Shown piece by piece: positions 24,879 to 33,708 of a DNA stretch of 44,468 nucleotides. The first letter of the stretch is position 1, and every line of letters starts with the position of its first letter. Source of the DNA: Deltaproteobacteria bacterium (lineage in GTDB: Bacteria > UBA10199 > JADGCS01); assembly GCA_015228875.1 (NCBI GenBank), contig JADGCS010000026.1, positions 1 through 44,468 on the forward strand, read 5' to 3'. The notes under the pieces are model-generated. The model searched no databases. It had not been told where the DNA came from and saw nothing but the letters and a program-made list of their open reading frames with translations. A program made the translations under genes and the position numbers.

Positions 24879-25283
24879 ATGGGTATCAGACGCAAAGCCA
24901 GAGAATTGGCCCTCAAGGCCCTGTATGAAAACGAATTTAATGCAGAGGCCCTTTCAAAAATTACGGACAGGATTCAGATCGAGCAGCGGCCCGAACCCGA
25001 TGTGATGCAGTTTTTACAGCAGCTTTTGACCACATACGAACAAAACAGGGATCATGTTAACCGCACCATTGAGCAGCATTCGAGTCACTGGAAACTCGGC
25101 CGCATGGCCAGTGTGGACAGAAACATACTTCGTCTGGGGGTGACCGAGATCATGTACATCGCCGAGGTTCCCAAAAATGTGACCATCAATGAGTGCCTGG
25201 AGATAGCCAAAAAATACGGCACTGAGGATTCAAGCAGTTTTGTTAACGGCATTCTTGATAAAATCACCAAAACAACAACGTAA
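24879..25283 (+). CDS. nusB: Transcription antitermination factor NusB
   Basis: 134 aa, all-helical NusB family: RRKARELALKALYENEF at the start binds boxA RNA with NusE. The C-terminal part has VDRNILRLGVTEIMYI and VTINECLEIAKKYGTEDSSSFVNGILDKI, both family hallmarks. It supports rRNA antitermination. The ribH-nusB order is common in proteobacteria and many other phyla. It follows ribH by 12 nt and precedes the M17-N gene by 4 nt, so all four genes form one operon. Confidence 0.95.
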   Translation: MGIRRKARELALKALYENEFNAEALSKITDRIQIEQRPEPDVMQFLQQLLTTYEQNRDHVNRTIEQHSSHWKLGRMASVDRNILRLGVTEIMYIAEVPKNVTINECLEIAKKYGTEDSSSFVNGILDKITKTTT

Positions 25284-25287
25284 TAAA

Positions 25288-25803
25288 ATGAAATTATCTT
25301 TTACGAGTCAGCAAATAGACAAAGTCGCCGCAGAATTGGTTGTGTTCATGCATTACGAAGACGATGTGCCTTTTAATGAGTTGTTGGGGCTTTTGGACTG
25401 GCGCATTAACGGGCGACTTTCTGCCCTGGTGATGCAGAACAGGTTTGCGGGTCATGCCAGAGAACTTCTGCTCATGCCGTCAGAGTCCCGATTTAAGGCC
25501 GAGCAGATTATCATTCTTGGTCTTGGCAAAAGAGCAGAATTCAGCGAGGAACACATCGGTCAGGTCCTCGATTATTTTCTGTCGACTGTCGAAAACATGA
25601 AAGTCAAACAGGTCTGTTTTTCACTCAAAGAGCTCCTGCCCTCGCAGTTTGAGTGGCGCAATGCCGTTCGCATTCTTCTCTCAAAGTTTCACGACTGCAA
25701 ATGCATCACAGAAGTCATTCTGCGCGAGCCCGAAGAACTCGTCCACGATGCCAAAAGAAGGCAAATCAATTTTGGTTCACAGATTGAGGTAAGGTATATT
25801 TAG
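25288..25803 (+). CDS. Orphan peptidase M17 N-terminal (macro-like) domain protein
   Basis: 171 aa from ATG 25288. It resembles the N-terminal domain of leucyl aminopeptidases (Peptidase_M17_N): VFMHYEDDVPFNELLGLLDW, LLLMPSESRFKAEQIIILGLG and KRAEFSEEHIGQVLDYFLS. The catalytic metallopeptidase domain is absent and no fragment of it follows, so this is a stand-alone single-domain protein rather than a truncation at this site. Similar stand-alone proteins occur beside nusB in delta-proteobacterial groups, from recollection. Its ligand and role are unknown. It is last in the ribBA-ribH-nusB operon. Confidence 0.75.
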   Translation: MKLSFTSQQIDKVAAELVVFMHYEDDVPFNELLGLLDWRINGRLSALVMQNRFAGHARELLLMPSESRFKAEQIIILGLGKRAEFSEEHIGQVLDYFLSTVENMKVKQVCFSLKELLPSQFEWRNAVRILLSKFHDCKCITEVILREPEELVHDAKRRQINFGSQIEVRYI

Positions 25804-25980
25804 GGGGAGACGACTGCGAAGCGACTATGAAGGGTCTCCATCCCCATCATCATCCCCATCATGACGGAGCTTTGTGCCTTGATGGCATCAGCGTGGGTGT
25901 TGCAAAATTGCGGAGAGCGACTTGTTAGGGTAAGTCTTCAAGTCAAGACCTGAGACCTCCCCCCCGACGGGATCTTTGGG

Positions 25981-26016
25981 TTGACGTAATATATTACGTC
26001 ATGATATGATGGCTTG
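25981..26016 (+). promoter_or_regulatory. Promoter with perfect 18-bp operator, leaderless start
   Basis: TTGACG (25981-25986) and TATGAT (26005-26010) are spaced 18 bp, a good sigma-70 promoter. GACGTAATATATTACGTC (25983-26000) is a perfect palindrome lying in the -35 and spacer. The -10 box ends 6 nt before ATG 26017, so transcription should begin at or next to the start codon and the mRNA should be leaderless. The palindrome is the obvious binding site for the XRE protein encoded downstream. Confidence 0.75.
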
Positions 26017-26583
26017 ATGAAAGAACTTGTCAAGATCAGGTTAGCCAGCCATGTCTCCCAGAGGGGGCTCGCAGAAAAGGCAGGGATTTCTTATAAATCG
26101 CTGCAGCTTATTGAGGCAGGGGGGCACGATCCAAAATTATCAACCCTGACAAAAATTGCAGGGGCGCTTCGTTATCCCAAAAAAACATTCACCCAATACA
26201 TTCTGGATTTTTTTAAAATGCCGCAGGACTCTGTTGCGATTGCTTCAAGACAAATAGCAGAAAGCAAAACATCCGACTGGCGGATTCCTTTTTTTAATTT
26301 TGTTGATGCCTTTAGAACCCACAAAAACGCTGTCCTTGTTCTTATGCCTCCCTATCATGGTCTAAAGACAAGTCTCACCGCATTGTTTGCCTCGACCACA
26401 GAGGCCCTGTGTGGAGAACTGGGTCTTGTCCCTCCACCGTGGTGCCTGGGCGTATTGCCGCTCGCAGAACCCTATTTTGTTTCCGAGATTCAAAATCTTA
26501 AGGCCACAGCACTTGTCGAATCGCCGGTTTATTTTAGAAAACGCAACATCTTTGTCATGGCCGACTTTTTAAAGAGGGTTTAA
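26017..26583 (+). CDS. XRE-family regulator, putative antitoxin
   Basis: 188 aa from ATG 26017. Residues 5-60 form a Cro/CI helix-turn-helix (ASHVSQRGLAEKAGISYKSL, then QLIEAG and LSTLTKIAGAL). A C-terminal domain of about 100 residues follows (PPYHGLKTSLTALFASTTEA; ending LVESPVYFRKRNIFVMADFL). That C-terminal type is found paired with DUF6036-like nucleotidyltransferases, from recollection. The next gene starts 1 nt after its stop and is such an enzyme. The arrangement, an XRE protein first with an operator over its own promoter, is that of an autoregulated antitoxin-toxin pair. A metabolic regulator is the alternative. Confidence 0.8.
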   Translation: MKELVKIRLASHVSQRGLAEKAGISYKSLQLIEAGGHDPKLSTLTKIAGALRYPKKTFTQYILDFFKMPQDSVAIASRQIAESKTSDWRIPFFNFVDAFRTHKNAVLVLMPPYHGLKTSLTALFASTTEALCGELGLVPPPWCLGVLPLAEPYFVSEIQNLKATALVESPVYFRKRNIFVMADFLKRV

Positions 26584-26584
26584 T

Positions 26585-27109
26585 ATGCTCAACACCAGAA
26601 CAATCAAAAAATTATTTAAAGAACTTAACAACGAACTTTTAAAAAAAAACATCAGGGGTGAGATAGGGATCTGCGGTGGGGCCGTGATGTGTCTGGTTTT
26701 TAATGCTCGTAAAGCCACAAAGGATATCGACGGCATCTTTGCACCCACCAAGGAAATACGGGCGGCCGCAAGGCGCGTTGCACAGATTCATGGTCTTGAT
26801 GAAGGCTGGCTTAATGATGCAGCGAAGGCATTCTTTTACACGGATCCGCCCAGGACAGACGTGATGGCATTTTCAAACTTAAACATCTGGGCACCCCGTG
26901 CGGATTATATGCTCGCGATGAAGGCGATCTCGGCAAGGTTTGACACGCAGGATAAAGACGATCTTATTTTTCTTATCCAACACCTCGAACTCAAATCAGA
27001 AAAAGAAGTCTTTAACATCATCTTAAAATATTATCCCAAAAATATCATCCCGCCAAAGACCCAGTTTTTAATCGAGGAGTTGTTGGATGATCGATCACCC
27101 CTCACTTGA
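26585..27109 (+). CDS. DUF6036-like nucleotidyltransferase, putative toxin
   Basis: 174 aa. The nucleotidyltransferase signature is visible: ICGGAVMCLVF (GG motif) and ATKDIDGIF, with two of the three metal-binding acids; the third is probably in RTDVMAF near residue 97. The rest (MLAMKAISARFDTQDKDDL) matches the helical region of AbiEii/DUF6036-type enzymes. Such enzymes modify tRNA or other targets with nucleotides in some toxin-antitoxin systems; activity here is inferred. It starts 1 nt after the XRE gene and clearly shares its transcript. Confidence 0.8.
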   Translation: MLNTRTIKKLFKELNNELLKKNIRGEIGICGGAVMCLVFNARKATKDIDGIFAPTKEIRAAARRVAQIHGLDEGWLNDAAKAFFYTDPPRTDVMAFSNLNIWAPRADYMLAMKAISARFDTQDKDDLIFLIQHLELKSEKEVFNIILKYYPKNIIPPKTQFLIEELLDDRSPLT

Positions 27110-27143
27110 GGGCAGGGCAACTCTCGGACCCTCCGAACCCCAT

Positions 27144-27182
27144 TAAATCTCGTACATCCTGTTGCCCCGTACTCTTTAACTA
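27144..27182 (+). repeat. Dispersed ~35-bp intergenic motif, copy 2
   Basis: TAAATCTCGTACATCCTGTT followed by GCCCCGTACTCTTTAACT. It is about 35 bp downstream of the nucleotidyltransferase stop and aligns without gaps to the motif at 14803-14840 along its full length, with scattered differences. A third copy is at 33354-33385. Confidence 0.6.
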
Positions 27183-27385
27183 TAAGTCCAGGATAAACGG
27201 CGTTAGTGTCTTCCTGTCCCTGATCCCATCCCCTCACACATCTGCCGCGTTTCTTGTTGGAGCAAGTCTCAAGTCAGGATCTGACCCCCAGACCTTTAAA
27301 ATATCAAGAAACATTTAAATTCATTTGCCGATAACAGTAATGCCGGGCACTTGTGTTTCTTGGCACACACGACACGGAAAATCAC

Positions 27386-30300
27386 ATGGCACCTGTTATC
27401 AAACATCACGATCACGCACATCATCTGCCAGAATTAGACCAAGCCGACAGGCAGCCGGTGGTTTTTTCTAACAACGAGATGCCCCTTGAAAAACCCATCG
27501 TCCCAGCAGGGCTTGACAGGGGGATTCTGGATTACTTTGATGAAGCAATTTCACGGACAGAGAATTTGGTGAGACGCTGCGCGTCCGAAAAACGGCGTGC
27601 TCACATGAACGCACTGCGCTTTGGAGGACCAACCAGTTATGTCTGTGCCGTCGCGGATGATCAGGTTGCGAGATTGCAGGGTGATATCGCAAGTGCCGTG
27701 AGCAGGATTGCCGGCACCATGGCGACCCCGGGGCAAAATCTCTCTGATGATGTGAACAGGGTCATCGATGAAATTTTTAGAGACAAGCCATCCGAAAAGC
27801 AGCGCTTCCTTTATCTCTTAAGCGTCTATCACTTTGAGCCAAAAAATCCAGCCGATGTCTTTGCTGTGTCCGAAAACGTGGATCTTCTCAGTTACAGGCC
27901 CGTCATGCTTTTTTATGATTACCTGGTGCGGGAGCTGGGATACAGGTTTGAAGGCTCTTTCCCGGCGCTTGTTAATATTATGCTGAAATATGATGAGATG
28001 CGCATGCAGCTTGACTATGAAATAGTGTCGATTGCTTTTAAAAAGATTTCTGGTCAAGGTTCCGAGATCAGCGAGGTCCAATTGCAAGAGCAGGTGCAAA
28101 GAGAATTCGAGGCAGCGCAAGTAACCCTGTTTAATGAGTTGAGTGGCAGCATAAAGTCGGACCATTTTAAAAACAAATTACAATCATTCTTAAAAAAATA
28201 CCCGGTGCCGCTCTCTATGGATGGGATCTTGCTTGTTGAAGCAATGGATGATGCCTCTCTGAGTGAGGTCATATCATCCTCGTCTTCTCTGGAATGGGTG
28301 GAGGAGCAGGCTGGCGATTTATATGCCGGTAATGAGATGACCCTTATCCTTGCGCAAAATCTCTGTGCCGAAGGGTTTAATAATTTTATTCAACTCATGG
28401 GAACGCTCACCATGCCACGAAGGTCTGAGTGTCTGACCCTGGAGTTTTTTGAAAGACTTCAAAGCAATAAAGACATGGCAGATTTTCTGGCGTTCTGGAA
28501 CTGGCTTGAAAAGCACTTTATCGGCGAGCCCCTGCCCATGGCATCTTTGACGACACTGCTTTCCAACTGGCGTGATTTGAGAGAAAATAACAGGACTGCA
28601 GCCGATGAATTATACTCCGACAAAACCGCATTACAAATTAAGGCGCTTGCAAAAGAACTTGGGCAGCCGGTGGATGAGAACAGTGTCCTGGAGGGGATCA
28701 GCAGCTTTTTGTGGGCTGATGACGAAATATCAGCCCTGCGGCTCATCAAACAAAACTACGCGCTCTCTTTTACCAACATCAATGTGTCAGGTATTCGCCA
28801 GACCATCAGGCCCCTCATTGCCGAGGGCCTGATTGCCGACATCACTTCACCTGATATGATCGCCATCTATACCGCGGCCGCGAAAGGCGGGCACATTGGG
28901 AGCGGACCTGTCGATTATCTGGATTCGTTTTTGCCCACCAGGATTGGACTGAAGCTGCTCGAAAAGAAGGTCCCCGGCTCAAGACCCATCTTGAAGGAAC
29001 TGGTGCGTACAGGCGTGACCCTGCGACCCTTGATGGTTCTGCAACACACGTCTTTGTTGCCGGATCAAGATGCAAAAAAAGGAAAAACCACGCAACCCGA
29101 AGAAGAAAGCACATCACCCTTGTGGCCGTACTTTATTAAAATTATCCTGGCCCTTAAGGACAATCCCGTGCTGATTGCACAATGGCAGGAACTCTCCGCT
29201 GTATATGGCTTTGGGGGTGATGTCATTGCACTCAAAGACTGGGTTGATCTTCCACAATCAAAGCGTGAGAGGGCTTTGAGTTCAAGGACAAAAGAGGTCG
29301 CGGACATGTTGGTGGCAGATTATGATTACAAGATTGACGTGGCAGGTGTTGTGAGTCTTGCGGACAAGATGGAGTCAGACGCGGCGTTTAAAGAGGCCAT
29401 TGAGACGGCGTTGCTCCCTTCATGCCGCGATTTTTATCGCGACAACCAAAAGCTCTTTGCCATACGCGCAGACGCTTTTACAGATGAACATGAAGACCGT
29501 GTTCTGGCCATCACGAGGCTTTATAAAAAATCTCTGGACAACAAGGCGTATCTCAGGTGGGCAAAAAAATGGCACTCACATCGACAGGACATCGGGCCTT
29601 ACTTTACCTCCCCCGATTTTGAACCGCATTTAAAAATTCTGGACGATCCCAACCTCGGCATGCTTCTTCTCAAGATGGCAGAACTCTCGATCGATCAACC
29701 CCTGCAGGCGTGGAATCTGCATAAAATAGAGTTTCTGCTTAACGATTTTGAGCTGTTTAATACAGCAGAGTTTTCAAATTTTGCCGAGATGTGTTTTTCT
29801 GTGTACGGTATCTACCGATGGCCTGACAGAATCTTTCAGATATTTTCCCTCTATAAAATGGGAGAATACACCACGTTTCTTGGCGACAAAAGGACCCACC
29901 ATTTTCTTGCGGGGCTTAAAAAATACGGTTTTTCATTTTTCGACGATGGAACAAACTCGCTGGAGGCGGCCTGCCGCAACTTGAAAGAACTTTTTGATAC
30001 AAAGGGTCTTCTTGAAACGGCGGAGCGTATTGGGACCGCCTACAACATTGATCTGGTCGGGCAGATCAGGAAGGTCGAAACCATCGAGACCGGTAGTTTC
30101 CTCGACCAAATAGCAGCCCTGCGCACCTCATTAAAGAAACGTGGTTTTGATTTCATAAGTGAGCTTAAAACAATGATTGAGCGGGGGGAGGCAGAGGTTC
30201 TGTTTAATCAAGAAACCCTCGCGCTCAAAAAATTCTGTGAAGACAATTATGGCTACAGGTTCTCGATTCTGGACATGCACCCCCTGATCACGATCAGTCG

Positions 30301-31864
30301 AAACCCTGAAATAATTAAGGCAGTCAAGAGTCCGGAAATGAAGGAAATCATCACTTGCGTACAAGATGAAATAAAAAAAGAAAGTGAGAACCGTGGCCGC
30401 AGTCTCGGTTTCAATTTCAGTATTGCCGGTTTTATTGTGGACTTGATCGGTTTGAAAACAGAATTTCAAACCCTGCTGACTGTGTTAAGAGAAAAATATC
30501 ACTACAGTTTTACCAACCCGAATGATCTTATTTTTTTATCTGATCTGTTAAAACACGAGGAATTTGTTGCCAGCTTACGGGATGCCAGAACACAACAGAC
30601 CTTTGAGAAGATGCAGAAAGAACAGGGGTATGCCTTTAAGGTGAGGGATATCTATGTCCTCTTTTATCTGGCAGCCCATGCGGGCCTTGTGGATCAAATC
30701 TACGACAAGCGCCTGGATGTGATCGCCGAGAGGGTCTTTGGCACACCGCTTAAGCACGATCTTGAGACCCGTATCTGGTTTGAGGCCCTCTGCCGTGACG
30801 AACACACAAGAGATCTCCTGACATCCGAGGCATTCCGGGTTATCAAAGAGAGGATGCGTGGCAAGATCAGTATCATGGGCGGTGTGGCAAATGCGGGGGG
30901 GTACCTGCAGTTTCTGGAGACCCCCGAGACCCTGGATTTTTTAGAAAAGGTCAATTTTAAGTTTTATGGGGGTGCGGTGCGTTCCTCCGGTTTTTTCGAA
31001 AGTGTGCCGAGTCTTAAGCAGATGGTACGCCTGAAAGCGGGTGATTACATCCTGGCCTTAAGTCACGCCTTTGAGGTCATAAACAAAAAAAGAGAGATTC
31101 ATTTATGGTATGCCTTTGATCCCCTTGATGGCCCTGCATGGGAGGGGATTATTGCACAATATACGGACATCAATGATTTTGTAAAAGAGGTGATTGCGTT
31201 TAGTGAAAAAACCGGTGTGCATCGTTTGGCAGCAAACGATATCTATCTGGGACTTATACTTAAGGACCGGTTGATAACCGACAGAAAGTTACTGGAATCC
31301 GCAGTCAGCGGGTCTTTTGATCAGGACATTCATCGCAGCGACTCCAATTTTGACAGCTATCATTCGTACAATGACCCCTCAAAATTTACACTGATGCAGC
31401 TCAACAAGATCCATCTTTTGCAGCAGTGGCTCATGACTGCGGCAGCCCGCGATCAATTGGGCCGTTTTATTCACAAGGATGTGATCGAGAATCCTCAAAC
31501 AGAACTTGGTTCTGTCATTGTTTTAAATCCTCAGGGACAACTGGAACATCACGAGTATCCCGCGCATCAGGAGTTTAATAACGGCAGCTATAAAGTTCCG
31601 CCCGAGGCCAGAATGGATTATGCGGTCTCTGTGGCAACAGGACATTTACACGCGCTCAAGTTTAACATGGCATCCGCTGCGGGACCAAGCGGCGGCAGAT
31701 TTACCCTTGGGGGGGACATGACTGTAGCACAGGTTGAGCGGACTGACGCCTTCGTGGCAACGTCGCTCTCTGAAAACGAATTTGCCGTGCACTTTTACAC
31801 CGCAGAGGGAAATGTTATTTTTTTGGGAAGGTACTCATCAAAGCCTGATGCCTGTGCTGATTAA
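27386..31864 (+). CDS. Giant helical-repeat protein with possible JAMM-like C-terminus, unknown
   Basis: 1492 aa from ATG 27386; GTG 27353 would add 11 residues and neither start has a strong ribosome site. No signal peptide or membrane segment is seen; the N-terminus is His-rich (HHDHAHH). About ten copies of a short motif, roughly [LIM]xxx[YG][YFH]x[FI], recur in mainly helical sequence: ELGYRFE near residue 183, NYALSF 457, DYDYKI 645, KYGFSF 846, KRGFDF 918, NYGYRF 954, SLGFNF 1006, KYHYSF 1037 and EQGYAF 1080. The C-terminal 100 residues contain GHLHALKF with His-x-His near 1420, a GPSGG and Asp near 1444, and DAFVAT...FYTAEGNVIFLG. That order recalls JAMM/JAB metalloprotease folds but is not a confident match. 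It stands alone with a downstream terminator. Confidence 0.8.
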   Translation: MAPVIKHHDHAHHLPELDQADRQPVVFSNNEMPLEKPIVPAGLDRGILDYFDEAISRTENLVRRCASEKRRAHMNALRFGGPTSYVCAVADDQVARLQGDIASAVSRIAGTMATPGQNLSDDVNRVIDEIFRDKPSEKQRFLYLLSVYHFEPKNPADVFAVSENVDLLSYRPVMLFYDYLVRELGYRFEGSFPALVNIMLKYDEMRMQLDYEIVSIAFKKISGQGSEISEVQLQEQVQREFEAAQVTLFNELSGSIKSDHFKNKLQSFLKKYPVPLSMDGILLVEAMDDASLSEVISSSSSLEWVEEQAGDLYAGNEMTLILAQNLCAEGFNNFIQLMGTLTMPRRSECLTLEFFERLQSNKDMADFLAFWNWLEKHFIGEPLPMASLTTLLSNWRDLRENNRTAADELYSDKTALQIKALAKELGQPVDENSVLEGISSFLWADDEISALRLIKQNYALSFTNINVSGIRQTIRPLIAEGLIADITSPDMIAIYTAAAKGGHIGSGPVDYLDSFLPTRIGLKLLEKKVPGSRPILKELVRTGVTLRPLMVLQHTSLLPDQDAKKGKTTQPEEESTSPLWPYFIKIILALKDNPVLIAQWQELSAVYGFGGDVIALKDWVDLPQSKRERALSSRTKEVADMLVADYDYKIDVAGVVSLADKMESDAAFKEAIETALLPSCRDFYRDNQKLFAIRADAFTDEHEDRVLAITRLYKKSLDNKAYLRWAKKWHSHRQDIGPYFTSPDFEPHLKILDDPNLGMLLLKMAELSIDQPLQAWNLHKIEFLLNDFELFNTAEFSNFAEMCFSVYGIYRWPDRIFQIFSLYKMGEYTTFLGDKRTHHFLAGLKKYGFSFFDDGTNSLEAACRNLKELFDTKGLLETAERIGTAYNIDLVGQIRKVETIETGSFLDQIAALRTSLKKRGFDFISELKTMIERGEAEVLFNQETLALKKFCEDNYGYRFSILDMHPLITISRNPEIIKAVKSPEMKEIITCVQDEIKKESENRGRSLGFNFSIAGFIVDLIGLKTEFQTLLTVLREKYHYSFTNPNDLIFLSDLLKHEEFVASLRDARTQQTFEKMQKEQGYAFKVRDIYVLFYLAAHAGLVDQIYDKRLDVIAERVFGTPLKHDLETRIWFEALCRDEHTRDLLTSEAFRVIKERMRGKISIMGGVANAGGYLQFLETPETLDFLEKVNFKFYGGAVRSSGFFESVPSLKQMVRLKAGDYILALSHAFEVINKKREIHLWYAFDPLDGPAWEGIIAQYTDINDFVKEVIAFSEKTGVHRLAANDIYLGLILKDRLITDRKLLESAVSGSFDQDIHRSDSNFDSYHSYNDPSKFTLMQLNKIHLLQQWLMTAAARDQLGRFIHKDVIENPQTELGSVIVLNPQGQLEHHEYPAHQEFNNGSYKVPPEARMDYAVSVATGHLHALKFNMASAAGPSGGRFTLGGDMTVAQVERTDAFVATSLSENEFAVHFYTAEGNVIFLGRYSSKPDACAD

Positions 31865-31957
31865 GGGCAGCAGGGGTGCTTAAACGATATCGAGTGTTTT
31901 TTTCATGATCACGCCTCTTGTTTGGTTGGTTGTTGTGGTTGCATAAGGAGTGCCCAG

Positions 31958-31979
31958 AACACATTCTGTTGTGTTTTTT
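31958..31979 (+). terminator. Probable intrinsic terminator after the giant gene
   Basis: AACACA-ttctgt-TGTGTT followed by TTTT. The stem is only 6 bp and AT-rich at its base, but the T-run directly abuts it. It is about 95 bp after the stop codon at 31864. Confidence 0.45.
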
Positions 31980-32037
31980 CAATAGTTTTATGGAAAAGGG
32001 TGGGCTTGCTCTCAAAAAAAAGTATGCCAAGGGCAGT

Positions 32038-33336
32038 TTATTTTGGCACAACCCGTGAGATCACCGCAAACTCGGGAGAGATGGCCTCTTCAAAGGGGAT
32101 CCATGCCTCAATATTTGTCCCGCCGTGTATGGCCTCGAGCGGAGTGCCGTCGTCAAGAGTGAGAGACCTGATGGTGGTATGGTAGTTTTTTTGGGGTGTG
32201 ATGATCTCAATGGTGTCTCCGATCACAAGCTTGTTTCTGGGGGTGATGAGAATTTCTCCCTTTCTGGTTTTTTTGACAATACCTCCAAACTCCTGTGTGT
32301 AGATATTTGTAACCCCTTCATCGTAGCGCTGAAGATGATGATCGGCGCGGTTGATGAGAAACCCAGCGGTGTATCCCCTGTGATGAATTTTTTTAAGTTC
32401 GTTGACAGCGTCTGGATCAAGTCCCCTGCCGCTTAAAAGGTCGTCAATGGCCTTTTTATAAACCCGTGTTGTCATGGAAAGGTAATAAATCGATTTTGTG
32501 CGGCCCTCGATTTTTAAGCTGTCAACACCGGCGGTTAAGAGGTCGTTGATGTATTCAATCGCCATCAGGTCCTTGGCATTCATGATGTAGGTGCCGTGCT
32601 CGTCTTCGTCAATCGGCATCAACTCTCCCGGTCGCTGGGTTTCTTCCAGAAAAAAATCGCCCTTGAGCGGGGTGTAGTGGGCCTCTTCGGGGAGAGGGCT
32701 GTTCGCGTTTTGCCCCGACACCCTGTAGGACCAGCGGCACGCGTTGTTGCAACAGCCGTCGTTGGCATCGCGGTAACTTAAAAAGTTTGACAAGAGGCAT
32801 CTTCCTGAGTGGGCGATGCACACAGCCCCGTGGACAAAGACCTCGATCTCCATGTTGGGGACGGCGTCTTTGATCTCCCTGATTTCATCGATGGAGAGTT
32901 CGCGTGACAGGATGATGCGCGTGATCCCCTGGTTTTTCCAGAAGAGGGCGGTCTCTTTATTCATCACGTTGGCCTGCACGGACAGGTGGATGGGGCAGCC
33001 TGGGTATTTTTGTCTCACCATACTGATGAGACCCGGATCGGCCATGATAACGGCATCAGGGCCAGCCGCGATCATTTTTTGAAGCTTGTTGTAGAATGGT
33101 TTTATCTTTCTGTTGTGCGCAATAATATTGGCCGTGAGATAGAATTTTTTATTGAGCCCGTGGGTGTAAGCAATCCCTTCATAGATGTTGTCGTCTGTAA
33201 ACGCATTTTCTCGCGTCCTGAGGGAAAACTGCGGGATCCCCGCATACACGGCATCAGCGCCGTAGGCAAACGCGTATTTGAGTTTTTCGAGGCTCCCTGC
33301 AGGGACCACGAGTTCTGGTTTGGTGTTTTGTGTCAT
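32038..33336 (-). CDS. trhP: TrhP, prephenate-dependent tRNA U34 hydroxylase (U32 family, YegQ-like)
   Basis: 432 aa, compared with about 450 for E. coli YegQ, and collinear with it: KPELVVPAGSLEKLKYAFAY at the N-terminus, GPDAVIMADPGLI, SVQANVMN, ILSRELS, then EVFVHGAVCIAHSGRC. Four Cys (173, 180, 196, 200, spaced C-x6-C-x15-C-x3-C) match the iron-sulfur cluster ligands of U32 proteins. EDEHGTYIMNAKDL and SLKIEGRTKS complete the signature. TrhP makes 5-hydroxyuridine at the wobble position of tRNAs using prephenate. The C-terminus (about 350-432) is the small beta-domain of YegQ. Single gene on the minus strand. A collagenase-like peptidase label, common in databases, is less accurate. Confidence 0.92.
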   Translation of the reverse strand: MTQNTKPELVVPAGSLEKLKYAFAYGADAVYAGIPQFSLRTRENAFTDDNIYEGIAYTHGLNKKFYLTANIIAHNRKIKPFYNKLQKMIAAGPDAVIMADPGLISMVRQKYPGCPIHLSVQANVMNKETALFWKNQGITRIILSRELSIDEIREIKDAVPNMEIEVFVHGAVCIAHSGRCLLSNFLSYRDANDGCCNNACRWSYRVSGQNANSPLPEEAHYTPLKGDFFLEETQRPGELMPIDEDEHGTYIMNAKDLMAIEYINDLLTAGVDSLKIEGRTKSIYYLSMTTRVYKKAIDDLLSGRGLDPDAVNELKKIHHRGYTAGFLINRADHHLQRYDEGVTNIYTQEFGGIVKKTRKGEILITPRNKLVIGDTIEIITPQKNYHTTIRSLTLDDGTPLEAIHGGTNIEAWIPFEEAISPEFAVISRVVPK

Positions 33337-33353
33337 CGTGGTTGTGTGGTCAT

Positions 33354-33385
33354 TAAATCCCGTATCTCCCGTCGCTTAGTACTTC
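33354..33385 (+). repeat. Dispersed ~35-bp intergenic motif, copy 3
   Basis: TAAATCCCGTATCTCCCGTC followed by GCTTAGTACTT, close to copy 1 for the first 22 positions. It is in the 5' flank of trhP and runs into the inverted-repeat element at 33375-33500. Confidence 0.6.
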
Positions 33386-33500
33386 GATTCGCAAATACGG
33401 TAACGTAATTTGATTACCATTGAATTAAATTTTTGCTCACTCAGTACTGAGTGCCGAGTGAATAAATATGTTGCCATATTTATGAATCGAGGTACTTAGG
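33375..33500. repeat. 126-bp fold-back element with nested palindrome
   Basis: Left arm from TTAGTACTTCGATTCGCAAA (33376) and right arm ending GAATCGAGGTACTTAGGG (33500) are imperfect inverted repeats of about 35 bp. In the centre is the perfect 16-bp palindrome CACTCAGTACTGAGTG (33438-33453). No ORF is present. It has the build of a MITE or a large structured leader and lies upstream of trhP. The remaining ~200 bp to 33708 show nothing recognisable. Confidence 0.7.
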
Positions 33501-33708
33501 GCGGTTCAATAGCCGTTTTTAGGATAAAGTGCGTCTGTGTCTCTTTGATCTCATTGCGACCCCATACATTGTCAATTCGTGATTTTCAAGGCTGTGTGCG
33601 GAAAAACATCAACACGCGCTGCTCAATACATAACAATAGTCGGCAGGATGACAACACTTGTGATTGCCTGGGTATTTCTCATTTAATACCATGTTGGCCC
33701 TAAGACCC

